Source: Populus alba (taxonomy: Eukaryota; Streptophyta; Magnoliopsida; Malpighiales; Salicaceae). Taken from it: DNA of 64,000 nucleotides. How positions within the stretch are numbered: position 1 is the first letter of the stretch; the number at the start of each line of letters is the position of its first letter. Shown here in pieces: positions 11,406 through 23,816 of this stretch. The stretch spans positions 5,237,875 through 5,301,874 of the forward strand of contig NC_133300.1 in the NCBI RefSeq assembly GCF_005239225.2, in the 5' to 3' direction. The notes below the pieces were generated by a model. The model saw only the letters and a program-made list of their open reading frames with translations. It searched no databases and had not been told where the DNA came from. Both the position numbers and the translations under genes were made by a program.

Positions 11406-12069
11406 GGTGTTGTAGACTCGTAGGGGACCTACTTTTCATTTTGATGCATGCATAACAAATATATGAACATGTAATCTATATGATGAACTCGTCCTTAGAG
11501 GGGTGACAATATGGTCGTAACTCTTGTATGATGGAACAAGAATCGTGATTTTTACCCAAACTCTACAATGAAAATTTTCTGAGTGACGGCCATTGTGTCA
11601 CCCACAAGTCTTGAGTTCAAGATGCTTCAAGAAGGGTTTGCTCTTATGTAAATAACAATAGCACGTACAACCTAAGGACAAGTTCTATTCATTATGTGAA
11701 CATGGGTAGGTTTTCAATCTGGTCTCAAAAGGGTCTCATATCTGCCCAGTGACGTTCTTCGTAAAGACAGTATGGGGGCATTGCAAGGAATAGTTAAGGC
11801 ACGTATACCCACCATTACCAAGCAGGCACTCAGATATGAGTTGGGTGTTTCACGCATCTGAACCCTGACCAATAGTCTTAGGGCAGATCGCTAGTTCCCC
11901 ACCTAGCCTAGAAGCATGTGTGTGCTTTAAAAAATAAGAACAGGTGATGCATGAAACAATTCCTATAAAATGCATGGAAAATACGATAACAAAAAATAGA
12001 CAAAAAAGCAAAAACTTAAACACATCAAATACACAAAGCTTAGTCCAATAATGTCAGAAACAATACCTT
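11406..12069 (-). other. W 5' leader (untranslated)
   Basis: Shares ordered landmarks with the leaders of X (53730-54204) and Y (59640-60118): AGGTTT..CTGGTCTC, CCAGTGA, ATATGGGGGC / TATGGGGGCATTGC, TAAGGCACGT, CTAGTTCCCCACCTA and AAGCTTAGTCCA. It carries no ORF. Confidence 0.7.
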
Positions 12070-12089
12070 TCCCAGTGGAGTCGCCATTC
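12070..12089 (-). promoter_or_regulatory. W primer-binding site
   Basis: Directly downstream of the sense-strand 5' LTR end (GCGACA) is GAATGGCGACTCCACTGGGA. The identical arrangement occurs in X and Y. Position and conservation indicate the tRNA primer site; I cannot name the tRNA with certainty. Confidence 0.7.
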
Positions 12090-13480
12090 TGTCGCATGTC
12101 AAAATCCACGCGGCATCGGCTGGCAATTTTTTCATCTCTCCTCGTTTTGTGTTGGTTGCTTTGATTGGTTCGTTGGAGTCACCACCTAGTAATTAATTGC
12201 GGGTTACTAGGAAACCGGATGACCCAAAACAACCCGAAACAGTGTCAAGCCAACTTCTAAAGTTGTCGGAACAGTGGGGGCGCGTGGATTCACGCGCCGC
12301 TTCCAATGAAGGTGGTCGAAACCGGTGGATAGGGAACCTCTTCCTCTTCTTTGTCCCCCTGCGCCGGCGATGACCTATAGCAACAATAAAAACACAACAA
12401 CCAGTTGATTTTAGTTTTTATTTCCTTCTTTTTGAAATCTGCTTTGGTTTTTTCTTCTTCTTGTCAGATCTGGCTTCTCTTTCTCTTTTTCTCGGTTTCG
12501 GATCCGCTTCTTTCTACAGATCGGTCTGTTATGTGTTTCTTCTTCTTCTCGGTTTCGGATCTGCTTCTTTCTACAAATCGATCTGTTATGTGTTTCTTCT
12601 TCTTCTCCTCAGCTTCAGGTGGCAGGCAGTTGGGTGGCGGTGAATCTGTGGCTAGGTGTGGACGGCGTTGCCGGGTGACAGAGTGGACGGCATTGGTGGC
12701 TCAATGGGCGTGCTGCTGAGTGGTCTTCACTCCTGTCGGTGGTAGCGGCCTGTGATGGATGCCAGTCGGTCGGCTGCCTCTGGAAGGCTAGTCGATGGAG
12801 ACGGGGGAAACAGTTCGGTTGAGAGGGGAAATGGGCGAGGGCAAGCTGTTGTGGTTCTGAGGGGTGTTCAAGTGAGAGAGGGAAGATCTATGGCTTGGGG
12901 GAAGGGAGTGGCTGCTTCGGTTTGGTTTTGAAAGAGAGGGGGTTGTGGGTTTGTTGTCGGCTGCTTAGGGGAAGAAGAAAATCCAAGGGGAGGGCTGGCC
13001 GGGCTCTCTGTTTTTTTTTTTGTTGCTCAATGGGAAGGGGGGCGCGCCGCTCCTTGAAAAAAAGATGGGTTTAGGGTTAGGGTTTTCTTTTTTTGTATTT
13101 TTCTGATGTTTCAAAATTGTCCTCCCCTTTGAGTGTGTTGAGGGGACCAATATTTATAGGCAAAAATGTTGCTAGGTTTCCAAACTTGGTCCCTCAACTT
13201 CTTTCTTTTTGTAAATTTGATTTTTCTTAATTTTTTTGTATTTTTTGAAAACGAGCAATATCCACGTCGACTCAATAAGGAAAATAAAATTTTTTAAAAA
13301 TAACGCGTGAAAAGTTGAACGCATTCAAAAGACCTTTGAAAATTTAAATTCTTTTTAGACGACGCTAAAAATGACGAAAATATATTAAAAAACACATTTT
13401 TTGAATTTTCATTGTATTACTCTATTTTTGGATTTTTCTGAAAATTTATAAAAACATGAGTAAAAAAATAGGTAGCAACA
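12090..13480 (-). repeat. W second LTR, 1391 bp, internally deleted
   Basis: Begins TGTCGCATGTC, ends GGTAGCAACA. Compared with the left LTR it lacks about 415 bp between GGAAACCGGAT and GACCCAAAAC, and it has a 57 bp tandem duplication (12491-12547 and 12548-12604). It is flanked by a primer site on the left and a polypurine tract on the right, so it closes one unit and opens another. Confidence 0.8.
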
Positions 13481-14042
13481 GATGCCCCCTCTTTACAATG
13501 CTTACAAAGCAAAACTCCTCAATGTTTTGCATAGTAAGCTTTGTAAAGAAAAACTTGTGTTCATAACTTGTTGTGTCCACTCATCTAAAGAACTTACTTT
13601 TTTTTTTTTGTTAACTTGAGATCCCATCTAGCGACCTCTTTTACCAAAACCAAAGAATCTGTGTAGCTCAGTCAACCTGAAATCTCATATGGAGATTTCC
13701 TTTAACCAAAGCTACATGAGATCCCATTTGGCGATCTCATTCAACTGGAACTAAAAACTGTGTGTAGCTCGATCAACCTGAAATTTCATCTGGCGATTCC
13801 CTTTAACCAAAGCCACCTGAGATCCCATCTAGCGACCTCATTCAACTGAAACTAAAAAATATGTATAGCTCGGTCAACCTGAAATCCCATTTGGCAATCC
13901 CATATGTATAGACGACACTGAAAATGCTAAAAATGATGAAAATATATTAAAAAACACATTTTTTGAATTTTCGTTGTATTTCTCTATTTTTGGATTTTTC
14001 TGAAAATTAATAAAAACATGGGTCAAAAATTAGATAGCAACA
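13481..14042 (-). mobile_element. W second unit: truncated 3' UTR plus LTR end
   Basis: After a polypurine tract (13481-13503), array A repeats run from about 13617 to 13905. They break at CCCATATGTATAG into the last 130 bp of an LTR (GACGACACTGAAAATGC... to TAGCAACA at 14042). Most of the second unit has been deleted. Confidence 0.78.
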
Positions 14043-14800
14043 TCTTTTAAGTCTATATGATTTATTATTCAATTTATTTCATTTTATGGAAACAAAGGCA
14101 GAGTCTTTAGTTTCCATGCAAATAAGATTTTTTTTTGTCCTTTTTAATATGTAATATATATAAGGAGGTAGCTAGATGGATCTTGGGTTACATAGTTAGA
14201 CGTTTAAATTATATACAATTTTAAAAAAATCTCAAACCTAAATTACTTATATGATGTGGAACATCTATGAGTATTGGAAGAAGAAATAAATATAACCTTT
14301 AATTAATTAAATCAAATTGTTGTAAACAAAAGTAATGTCGCAAGTGCTTATGTGTTCTCTCTTTTTTCCAAATAACCAAATTGATATAAATCATAAAAAC
14401 GACTTGTACATGGAGGATATCTTTCACTAGTCAAGGATCAAGATCCCCTCCTCGTGGAATTTTTTTTTTTTTGTTAGGTTATACTAAATCTTCCATTGCA
14501 TCGATCAATGGACAATCTCTTGGATTTGGTGTATCTTGTGATTGTGTCATTGCAACCTTATATATTATATTAGTTCAAAAAAAGAAACAACGTGTGAACA
14601 CATAGATCTTGAATCTTGAACTTCTAGAATGCAATGAAGAATATTGAGTCCTCGAATATTTTCTCCTGTTGCTTTTGAGCAGGTGAGGAGCTAGGAGGCA
14701 CAAATCATATCTTCATCTTTATATGGGGTGGGGATGATTGTAAAGTTCCAAAACAGGTGTTTAATTGCCTAAATCGACGAGAAAGAGATTTTTATTATAT
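14043..14800. repeat. Local block duplication: copy 2 right half and partial copy 3
   Basis: 14043-14325 continues copy 2 after the W target duplication. Copy 3 begins AAAGTAATGTCGCAAGTG at 14329 and runs to about 14790 with the same landmarks as 4353-4800. Confidence 0.72.
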
Positions 14801-15079
14801 ATTTTTTTGGAAATTCATTTCAAATTATAGGCATTGAAAAATGTGCTATGTTGTACATGATGTTTTGCATTATGTTGTTGCTTGATGTTAATGAAAATAT
14901 CTAGTATAAAAACACAAATCAATATAAAAACTGAGGATCGACCTTCCATCATATAAAGTTTAAGTCTTTAAAATAAAATGTAACCTCAACTATCTTGTTC
15001 TACCATTTTTAATGCCCGTTTAATGTGAAGAATGCAGACCAAGCTTCAAAAATGGAAAATGGGTTGTAATGACAAGACT

Positions 15080-16165
15080 AGCTAGACTGATTTTATTACA
15101 GGAAATGCAGACCAAGCTTCAACAATGGGCTACCTTACTCCATAAACTCTCAGGATCAGGATAACACCCTAATGAGAGATGGCTGCAAACTTCAAATCAG
15201 AAAGGGTAACCATGTAAATTTTTGGAAAGACACTTGGCTGACTGGTTTCTGTTTAGCTGACTCTTATCCTGCACTATTTCGGCTCTCTTTTTGAATTGGA
15301 TAAGACCCCTTAGAGCTAGAGAGAATCTGAATCTTCATGGGCTAATGTTTGATCTAAATCTAGTAGGAATTCATCAAACGAATAGAGATAAACTAATTTG
15401 CGAATAGGGGAAGGAAGGTGAGTATATTGTAAACTCCTGTATGCTTTTCTTTGACAGGACAAGGTTTGCTAGAACTAAACCATATGCTACAGACACTTGG
15501 AAATCAATTTGTCCTCTAAAAACATAAATGACATTATGGCTGGCTCTAAATGAAGGCCTATGCACTGGAGTTTTCCTCATCAGGAGACATTTTGAGTCAT
15601 CAATATGACTATTGCCTTTTTTGTGAACAACAATCTAAAACTATCTCCCATCTTCTCATGCATTGCCCTGTGGTTTGGAAATTTTGAAATAAAATTGTAG
15701 CAGGCTTGAACTAGGTAATGCCTTGCGCCCTAGATGACCTCCATTGTCAATGGCAAGGCCTTCTGCAAGATAATCACTACAAGTTTGAAACATCTACTTG
15801 GGGTGGTTTTCTGTTTAGCATTGTTTGGACTCTTTAGAGTACTAGTAACAATTTGGTGTTCGAGGAAAAGCAATCTATTGAGGAGGATGCCATATGACAT
15901 TTGTTCTATTTTGTTGCAGGATAGATCAGAAATTTGAATGTCTTATTTTGGTAAATAGATGCTGACCTATATAGAAACCGTGAATGCATCTTGTCTTAGT
16001 CTGTTAAGTTTTGATTCTAGTTAGATTTTGTGGTTGATGTTCTAGTAGTAGGATTGAGTTTTTCTTTTATTTTCATGTTCTTAGTCTTCGGCTTTGGCTA
16101 CATCTAAGTAGCTAAAGCCATGTTTCTTTGTTCATGTTTGATTTCATTAAAAAAAAAAACCGATC
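15080..16165 (+). mobile_element. LINE (L1-type) 3' fragment with zf-RVT region and poly-A tail
   Basis: Plus-strand frames, with breaks, read RDGCKLQIRKGNHVNFWKDTWL (15177-15240), then WLALNEGLCTGVFLIRRHFES (about 15535-15600), a Cys/His-rich stretch LPFL...HALPCGLEILK (15610-15690), and GVVFCLALFGLF (about 15800). This is the order at the C-terminus of plant LINE ORF2 proteins (RT end plus zf-RVT zinc-binding domain). The fragment ends in an A12 tract at about 16147-16160. Upstream endonuclease and RT core are absent, as in typical 5'-truncated LINE copies. Several frameshifts and stops make it inactive. Confidence 0.75.
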
Positions 16166-18100
16166 TTGTTCTACAAATAATAATAATTGCGTTATGTTTA
16201 CAGATATTTGAAACAACTAGATAGTATTTGGTTAAATACTATTAATGTATTTTTAAGATATAAAATGATTATTAATGACAACAAGATATATACTAATTAT
16301 AATATTTTAACATATATTTTTTATATATGTTAAACGATTCATAATTTACTAACCTTAAGTTTTTTTATTAGATTTATTCTTAGATTCAAAAAATAAAATA
16401 ACAACACACACATATATAAAAAGAAATTCTTGATATAATCAATCATATGGGCAAAAATGGTTTTAAAATTAAGATACGAAAATATTAGTATCTTTGGTAT
16501 GTTTGTAATTTTATTAAAAAAAATTGGTAGTATCATTAAATCCAATCAAGCAGTTCGATTTTTAAAATCTATTAACCTGACTTTATATCTGGCTCGAGTT
16601 TTAAATTAAACCATGTGGAGCTGATCCAAAATGAATCATTCAATGTAATAGGTCCAAATATAACTTGGATGACCGATAAAAACATGATATAGATTTTAAA
16701 AAAAAATTTAAGACGATAATTTTTTTATATTGAGACAATAACAGATTAAATCGACCTCAGTTATCCTGCAACCTGAGTCATGGACTTCAATGAGTTTAAT
16801 AACTTTATTGTTTTTGTAAATTATTTTATTTCATTTTATGATAAAAAATTATATGTTTACAAAATCGAGCACCAACTCTAAAAAAGACGTATTGAGATCA
16901 TGATAACCCTACAAAAAAATAGACCATAAATTTCATTTCCTAACCAATTCAATATTAAAGAAGAGTGAAAAAAAAAACAATTTGAAAAATTAAAGGACCA
17001 AAAACAAAAAAAACATATCAAGTTTGATGGGTAAATCTGTTAAACCCGAAAATCAGGTAACCCGAGTCAACATATCAAACCTGCAATTGGTTAATGGACT
17101 CCATTAGAATTAATAACTTATTTTTTCTAAATTATTTTTTATTTAATTATATGATAAAAAAATAAACGATCATAAAATTGAGCATCAAACCAATACTAAA
17201 ACTTTTTTTAAAAAAAACTATTATAATATCATAGATAGCAAAACGAAAAGAAAAAAAATATGAAACTCAATTCTCAATTAACCCACTATTGGATGATGAA
17301 ATTGAAAAAAAATAAATTTAAAAAAAGAAAAGAAAAGAAGGAAAGCTAAACTCGTCGAACCTGTCAACAGGTCCATGAACTTTTTAAAATTTAGACTAGG
17401 GTTACCTTACCAAACTCTCAAACTGGATCATTCACTCCACAAAGTTTAATAATCTAGTGTTCTTTAAAAAAATCATTTTTATTTAAATTTTTTTTTAAAA
17501 AAATAGACTATACATCGATGTTGTGATGATATCGATCTTTCCGATACCAACTTGATGTTGTGATATTTTTATGAAACCGTGATAACCATATAAGAGATAA
17601 ATTAAAATAAATTATAAACTCCAAATCTCCATACATACATTATATAAAAACAAAATTAAAAAATCAATAACCAAGGAAAAAATACAAAAAAGAAAAATAT
17701 AAAATACTATTGTAATGTACTGTGCTAATAAATACAGGTGGAAAATTATACTTAATTTTAGTCTGATATATTTTACCAAATATTTGGGGAAAGCCAAACA
17801 TCCATGTCTTAGATTACTAAAGCAACTAATTAAGTCAGTGGATGTATCATTACAAATTAGGACATAATCCTAATTAAAGCAAAAACATGATTACTTTATG
17901 TCATTCAATGTTAAAGTACATATATTAATTAATCGGAACCTTCCATGCATGAGGGGAACATAACAAAAATATTCTATTGTTTCCATCTTAAAGACATCTC
18001 CCGTGGATTTCAAAGGCAAGAGAATATCTTAATAAGATCTCATGCTTTGATTACTTATGATAAGTTAATTTACTTGTTCTCTCTCTCTTGGTGATTAATG
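16160..18100. repeat. AT-rich intergenic DNA with degenerate 300-350 bp repeats
   Basis: Three loosely similar segments (about 16745-16900, 17060-17200, 17400-17560) share a motif of the form CAACCTG.GT..TGGACT followed by AATAACTT and an AT-rich run. No gene is seen. Confidence 0.45.
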
Positions 18101-18330
18101 TCTGTTTTTGGTGTAGTTGTAGTTATTTTTTAAAGTGTTTTTTTATTTAGAAATATATCAAAATAATATTTTTATTATTTTTTAAAAAAAATTAATAAAA
18201 AAATTATTTTTAATATCAACGCATCAAAATGATCTAAAAACACCAAAAAAATATTAATTTGAAATAAAAAAATAAAAAAATATATTTTTTTCAAAAACAC
18301 TTTTAAAACATAAGAACAAACAATACTAAG
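18100..18330. mobile_element. Small AT-rich non-autonomous element (MITE-like)
   Basis: AAAGTGTTTTTTTATTT at the left faces AAAAACACTTTTAAAACA at the right, giving imperfect terminal inverted repeats around an AT-rich core. The core has phrases such as TATCAACGCATCAAAATGATC. A related but more decayed copy is at about 28495-28650. The phrase pattern is one I associate with Populus, from memory. Confidence 0.5.
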
Positions 18331-21060
18331 TGATCATAGCATTAAGATTGTACTTAGACTTGATGTGATTTTATAATCAACTTGGATGTGGATATTATCT
18401 CTAGGATGGAGACATCCAAATAAGTAGTCACAGTATTTTCCATTACCAATCCTAACGTGTTTGCCTTTGGGTTAAAAATATATTTTTTATTTTTATTTTT
18501 TGGGTTTAAATTTAAAGGCTATTATCCAAAAATAATTATTAAATTCATATAAATTCACTAAGCCAATATGAAAAATAAACTCTTAAAATTGTAAGAAAAT
18601 AAGACTTGGTATATACTTAGATGATCCCATAATATTATTTTAAAAAATATTATTTTTTTATAATAATTTTGCCTTTTAAATCTTACAAACAAGCATATTT
18701 GAAAGACTTAACTACAAATAAAGACATAAGAAAATACTTATTTTGTACAAATATTACCTATTTATATGTTGTGAACATGCCCAATAGCACTTCTCATAAT
18801 TTTTTATCAATATTTAGGATGCAAGAAAGTGTTTCATAAATAATTTTAAAAACAGGAGAAGAATCTATGATTCTTTTAAAGATAAGTGGTCATAAAGATC
18901 TAGATAAAAGTAATCATAAAGATTGAAGAATGGGCATTAATCCGTTTAGAGGCAAACAATCAAGTAGACTTGAATGATAATTCCTAATCTTTTTGGAGAC
19001 ATTGAAGACGAGACACGTATCAAGATTCAATGGAGATATAGAGATCTTATCATGAAGATTTTCTATAAAGACATGCTTGGAGAGATGGATATATGTTTGG
19101 AGACTTGAAAAGAGGTTTTTTATGGAGATATGTTTGGAGACATGGATATTTTATAGGAGATTTTTATAAGAGACATTAGAGATATAGAGAAAAATTATTG
19201 TTTTTTATTGAAAAGTTCAAATAATGGAGATACAATTCTTCGAGATAATATAAAGATTATCTGATATCAAGTAACTCATCAAGTGTGCATACTTCTTTCT
19301 TTTATTGCTCTGGTTTTGTTTTTTTATGAACTACTAGGGGTAATCTTTGGTAATCTATCTTTTTATCTCCATTTTCAGGGTGTGGCATTCCTTAGTGTTA
19401 TACTTGTGATCATAGTGAAAAAAATAGAACTTATCAGGGTTTTTTATGTTTGTTTTTTTTTTTGGTCAAAAAAGAAGTTATGAGCTCGAAGAATATTAGT
19501 TAATTATGAATATACCTCTTGGTGCTCCTTTTAAATGTTTTTGAGAGATTAACGGCGTTTAAGAAACTTTACTTATAAGTGGAAATGAGAATTTCCTTGT
19601 CTAGCCATGTTGGCTTCTTCCACCCTAAAATTTTTTTTCAAACAATTGTTTAGAATTAAAAAGATTTTTATTAGGGAGAGTATACAACCTTTTTTATAAT
19701 GAATAGTTATAAACTTTATTAATCAAGATTTCTATGGCAATGGGCTAATAAGTCTTTTCACATTGAGCACTTATTTATTGAACTTTTAAAGATAGGCATA
19801 AATGCTCTCATTTTCTTATGGTATGATTATGAAGAGCTCTGTGGTTCTTTTTTTGGTTTGAATGTTTTTGGTCAAAGCAAGAGATGACTTTGAAGCTATG
19901 ACCATAAAAATTGAGAATATAGTTAGGCTTCAGCCTATGGTATGATACATGAAAATGCCAAACTATTGGTTGTATTTGGTATTGTAATTAGTGGAGAGGT
20001 TAGTGAATGTTAGTGATACATTAACCAGAAATAACCATTTATGAGCAAATGAGGTGTTTGTTTTGCATATAACGTGGTGCATGTTTGCATTGTCAACTTT
20101 GGCCAGAAACATTATGTCAACCCTGTATAAAAGCATGCATTTATAGAGAATTGGTCAGTAAAATATAATAAAGTTTGTGTGGTGGACAGTGCGTGGCTTC
20201 TGACTCTTTGAAACTAAAAAAAAAATACATTATATGTGTATTGGCTGGCCTGTATGGTGGGAGAAAAGTGAGATGGGAGGGGAGGGGGTGGGGAGAAAAT
20301 CTTGTTTGGGGCCTAATCAAAACAGCTAGAAAAGGCCTTGCTTTTTTTTATTTCTCTCTAGCATGCCCCGCCATCTTTACACAGCACATCCAGCCCACTT
20401 AAGCAATGTATTGTGATCTTGCAAGTCTTTGAGATATTTTTAATGACATTATAATGTTAAAAGGATTCCGGTGTGTTCTTGATAACTGTTATTTTATTTA
20501 TTCTCTTTTTTTCTCTCCAATTCTCTGTCCTCTCACTTCTCTCCTCTCTGATGCCATGCATGCATGCATTGAATGTGCACAAGAGAAACTAGTTTGTGCA
20601 AGGATGAATTGAGCAGCAAATGCGTAAGGTTTTTTGTGCACAGGGAAGAAAAGTGCATGGAGGGGAGAAAGACCCGCTCCTAGCCATTCGGGCTTCCCCA
20701 AACATTTAGAATTTTAAAAAAAAAAATGCTATTTTATTTTTTTATCTTCAATATATAATAAAGGCTGTAGTTCAAGCAATGTACATGTGGTATGTCCCCT
20801 GCTCTTAGCTACCTGTTTTTCATCACTGTCTTTGTCTTGATTGAATATTTCCCAACTTCGAACAGTCAGTCTACTTGGAAGCTCCTAAGGGAAAAGTTTT
20901 GCTCTGATTATGTCATTTGAACGTCTTCATTTTAGGTTAAATGAAAAAATGGGAAGGTGGGAAATGTTAAAGTATATAATATTCATTGTATGCCTAATAA
21001 TTTTTCTATAAAATAAGATTAGTCCTAATGATTGTGATTTTTTTTTAATTATAATCGTAT
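18331..21060. other. AT-rich intergenic stretch, no gene seen
   Basis: Nothing with recognisable domains or paired splice sites. A run of degenerate TGGAGATATGTTTGGAGAC-like phrases lies at about 19010-19190. The ORFs at 19283-19483, 20175-20402 and 20498-20701 show no family features. Confidence 0.45.
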
Positions 21061-21109
21061 AACTTAAATTTTCGTTATAATTTCCACTAAACTTAAAACA
21101 CATTTCTTT

Positions 21110-21935
21110 TTTAGACACTGGTCAATTTCGCATCTGGGGATTGTGGTTGGCATTCCTCTCCTATATGTTATGGCTTCCTTAACCTCGTTGCCTTGTGGGG
21201 ATATGGTGTGGAGAAGATTATCAGAAAATCGAAGCAGAAAGTGATCTATTAAGAAGGTGATTTCTGTGAAGTCACATCCTTCTTTACCAGCACAACGATG
21301 CGACTCTCTGTGGAAGCATGCAAACAGGAGCATCAAGGGCTACTATATACTTCATTGAAAGAGATCATTTTGCAACATGGAGGAGTGCTTGTTCTCCAAC
21401 TGTCCAACATGTGTTTTTTTGCTTTCATTCTTTTTGGTATTTGAGCATGGATGTGCCTGCTACTCCTTGTGAAAGTTTTGAGGGGTTGGGAGCTGGTATG
21501 ATCCTATTTGCATCGTATATTTGATTCTATTCCAGAATCAGCTGCGATTTAGAGCTCCCGAATTGGTGCTCGTGTAACTTTCCATGTTTGAGCAACCTTC
21601 ACGAGGTATTCAAGAGGGTTATTGCGGGGGGACATGGCAACCTAGGCAAGTCAATGGCTGTGTTTCATGGGACCTAGACTGGCATCGTCGACCAAGCTGC
21701 AACCCTCAGGACAAAATAACCAAAATTCGTTTTGTTGCCTCCAGTGCACGTCAAGAGTTTGACACGATACCGAGGGAGAAAATTGGTGTTCACAAATTCT
21801 ATCATTGACTACCGTGTGAGAAGACTGATTCAGAGTTCAAACATTACGAGCTTTGATGGGAAGATTCCTGCCACTGCTCATTGTAGTTCAATTCTTGGGC
21901 CTCACGCCTATGGATACATGGAATTACATTGACCA
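21110..21935 (+). other. Unrecognised coding-like stretch
   Basis: Base composition rises and short open segments occur in plus-strand frames, for example [20 protein letters not shown] (about 21124-21183) and a 74-codon ORF at 21584-21808. No frame is continuous and I recognise no family. It could be a decayed gene or TE fragment. Confidence 0.25.
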
Positions 21936-22096
21936 TTTACAACACGTTTAAGCATTTCTGTAAATAGAATTGAAAGCCAAGAACATTATACAAAAATTAA
22001 TAGCATTATATAACATCATTAATTTGAATCTTAGATTTGCTGAATATTTTTTTATACAAGCAAAATGTAAAGAAAATAAGCAAAAGGGGAAAGACA

Positions 22097-22123
22097 AGGA
22101 GGAGGAGGAGGAGGAGGAGGAGA
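22097..22123. repeat. (GAG)n microsatellite
   Basis: About eight GAG/AGG units in a row within otherwise featureless sequence between 21935 and 22880. Confidence 0.8.
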
Positions 22124-22924
22124 GGGGTTACAGAAGGCACAGGCAAGGAATTGCACACTAGCAAAACTTTTAAACACTGATTCCGTTTTCATGAAAGAAA
22201 AAAATGATGACAATAATGCTGACAATTTCTCTTTGTTGCCAGGTATAATACGCCATATGGAGGCCTCAAACACTGGTCAACCAAAACAGGAGTTAAAAAT
22301 GGATCTATAATAAGAATAAACGCTAACACCATTAGCCTCTCACTTTTTTTAGTTCAAGTATTGCAAAATGGGACTTGATACTATATCCTCTTTCAACATG
22401 GAACGTGCATATAAATTTAGTTTAATCAGGTACTGACAAAGGTATCGTTTGTGTGGCTCTTAAGATCAAATTAGTTATGCCATATTTACAAATGCAACTG
22501 TCTAGCAAGCAAACTTCTTCTTATCAATAACACCAATCAACTAGCACATGTTCAATACAAATGGAGAATCAAATTCACAAGTTCATATGGCTAGAGATTA
22601 TATGAAAGGTTAGTTTCTACATGCATGAACGGAGCATAAAATAACATTCAAGTATTGAATCAGCTCAGCAACACAGAAAATCTGATTTTCCCATCCTGCA
22701 TTCATGTGCAAGTACTGCTGCAAATGAGCCAAGCCATTAGAGTCGCTCAAAGCTCAGCTCACCAAGGGCTCGGCTCGAACTCTTTGTTAAGATATAATGA
22801 GCTTATGCAAGCCTATTTTCAAAGCTTGCTATATGACAGAGTTGAGCTTATGCAACCCTATTTTCGAGCCCTATCATGTCTTATTAAAAAAAAAAAAAAA
22901 AAACCTCATATTTTTCAATTGAGC

Positions 22925-23660
22925 AGGTAACTCATTACAGTGTGATCAACTAGGCAAGTAACCTATTACAATGTGACCATCTAGGCCAGTAACCCATTAC
23001 AATGTATCATCCTGAAAAATCCTCGTATTTTTCCACTGGACAGGTAACCCATTACAATGTGACCATCTGGGCCGGTAACCCATTACAATGTACCATCATG
23101 AAAAATCATCGTATTTTTCCACTGGGCAGGTAACCCATTACAATGTGATCATCTGGGCAGGTAACTCATTACAATGTACCATCCTGAAAAATCCTTGTAT
23201 TTTTTCAATGGGCAGGTAACCTATTACAATGTGACCATTTGGGCCGGTAACCCATTACAATATATCATCCTATACTGGGCAGGTAACCCATTACAATGTG
23301 ACCATTTGGGCCGGTAACCCATTACAATATATCATCCTATACTGGGCAGGTAACCCATTACAATGTGACCAATTGGGCCGGTAATTCATTATAATATACC
23401 ATCCTGAAAAATCCTCGTATTTTTTCACTTGGGAGGTAATCCATTACAATGTGACCAACTGGGCAGGTAACCCATTACAATGTGACCATCCTGAAAAAAT
23501 CCTTGTATTTTTTCAATCATCGGGCAAGTCACCTGGAACAATTAGTCCACTCACGAAACCCTTTTCACGTTTTATCCTTTATCGGGCAGGTCGCCTGGAA
23601 CAATTAGACCACTCGCGAAATTCTTCGCGTTTCTTTTATCATCACACAGGATGCCCAAAA
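22925..23660 (+). repeat. V 3'-UTR tandem arrays
   Basis: About 14 copies of a 40-45 bp unit with GGTAACCCATTACAATG, in pairs alternating GGGCAGGTAAC and GGGCCGGTAAC, spaced by CATCCTGAAAAATCCTCGTA. They are followed by two 66 bp units with CCTGGAACAATTAG. These are sense-strand relatives of array B seen in reverse in W, Y and Z. Confidence 0.82.
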
Positions 23661-23816
23661 CAATTACACAAAAAAATAATAAAAAAAGGAAAAAAAAAAG
23701 GGAAAAGAGGAAGAGTTTTCACAATTATTCTTCTTTACAAAACTTACTATACAAAGTCAAAAGAAAATAAATTTTCTAATGCATTTGCACTGTAAGCATT
23801 GTAAAGAGGGGGCAAC

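Larger units (their letters stand above)
5804..14042 (-). mobile_element. Composite Tat/Ogre-type Ty3/Gypsy element W
   Basis: The element is bounded by TCTTT on both sides (5799-5803 and 14043-14047). Left to right: LTR 5804-7622, internal region 7623-12089, second LTR 12090-13480, a second partial internal region 13481-13908, and the terminal part of a third LTR (about 13909-14042). Transcription runs leftwards, so the left LTR is the 3' LTR. Evidence for family: sense-strand LTR ends TGTTGCTACC... and ...GCGACA, a purine tract AAAGAGGGGGCATC before the 3' LTR, a site complementary to a tRNA end after the 5' LTR, and long 3'-UTR tandem arrays. These are known Ogre/Tat traits. No protease, RT or integrase remains, so it cannot move by itself. 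Confidence 0.82.
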
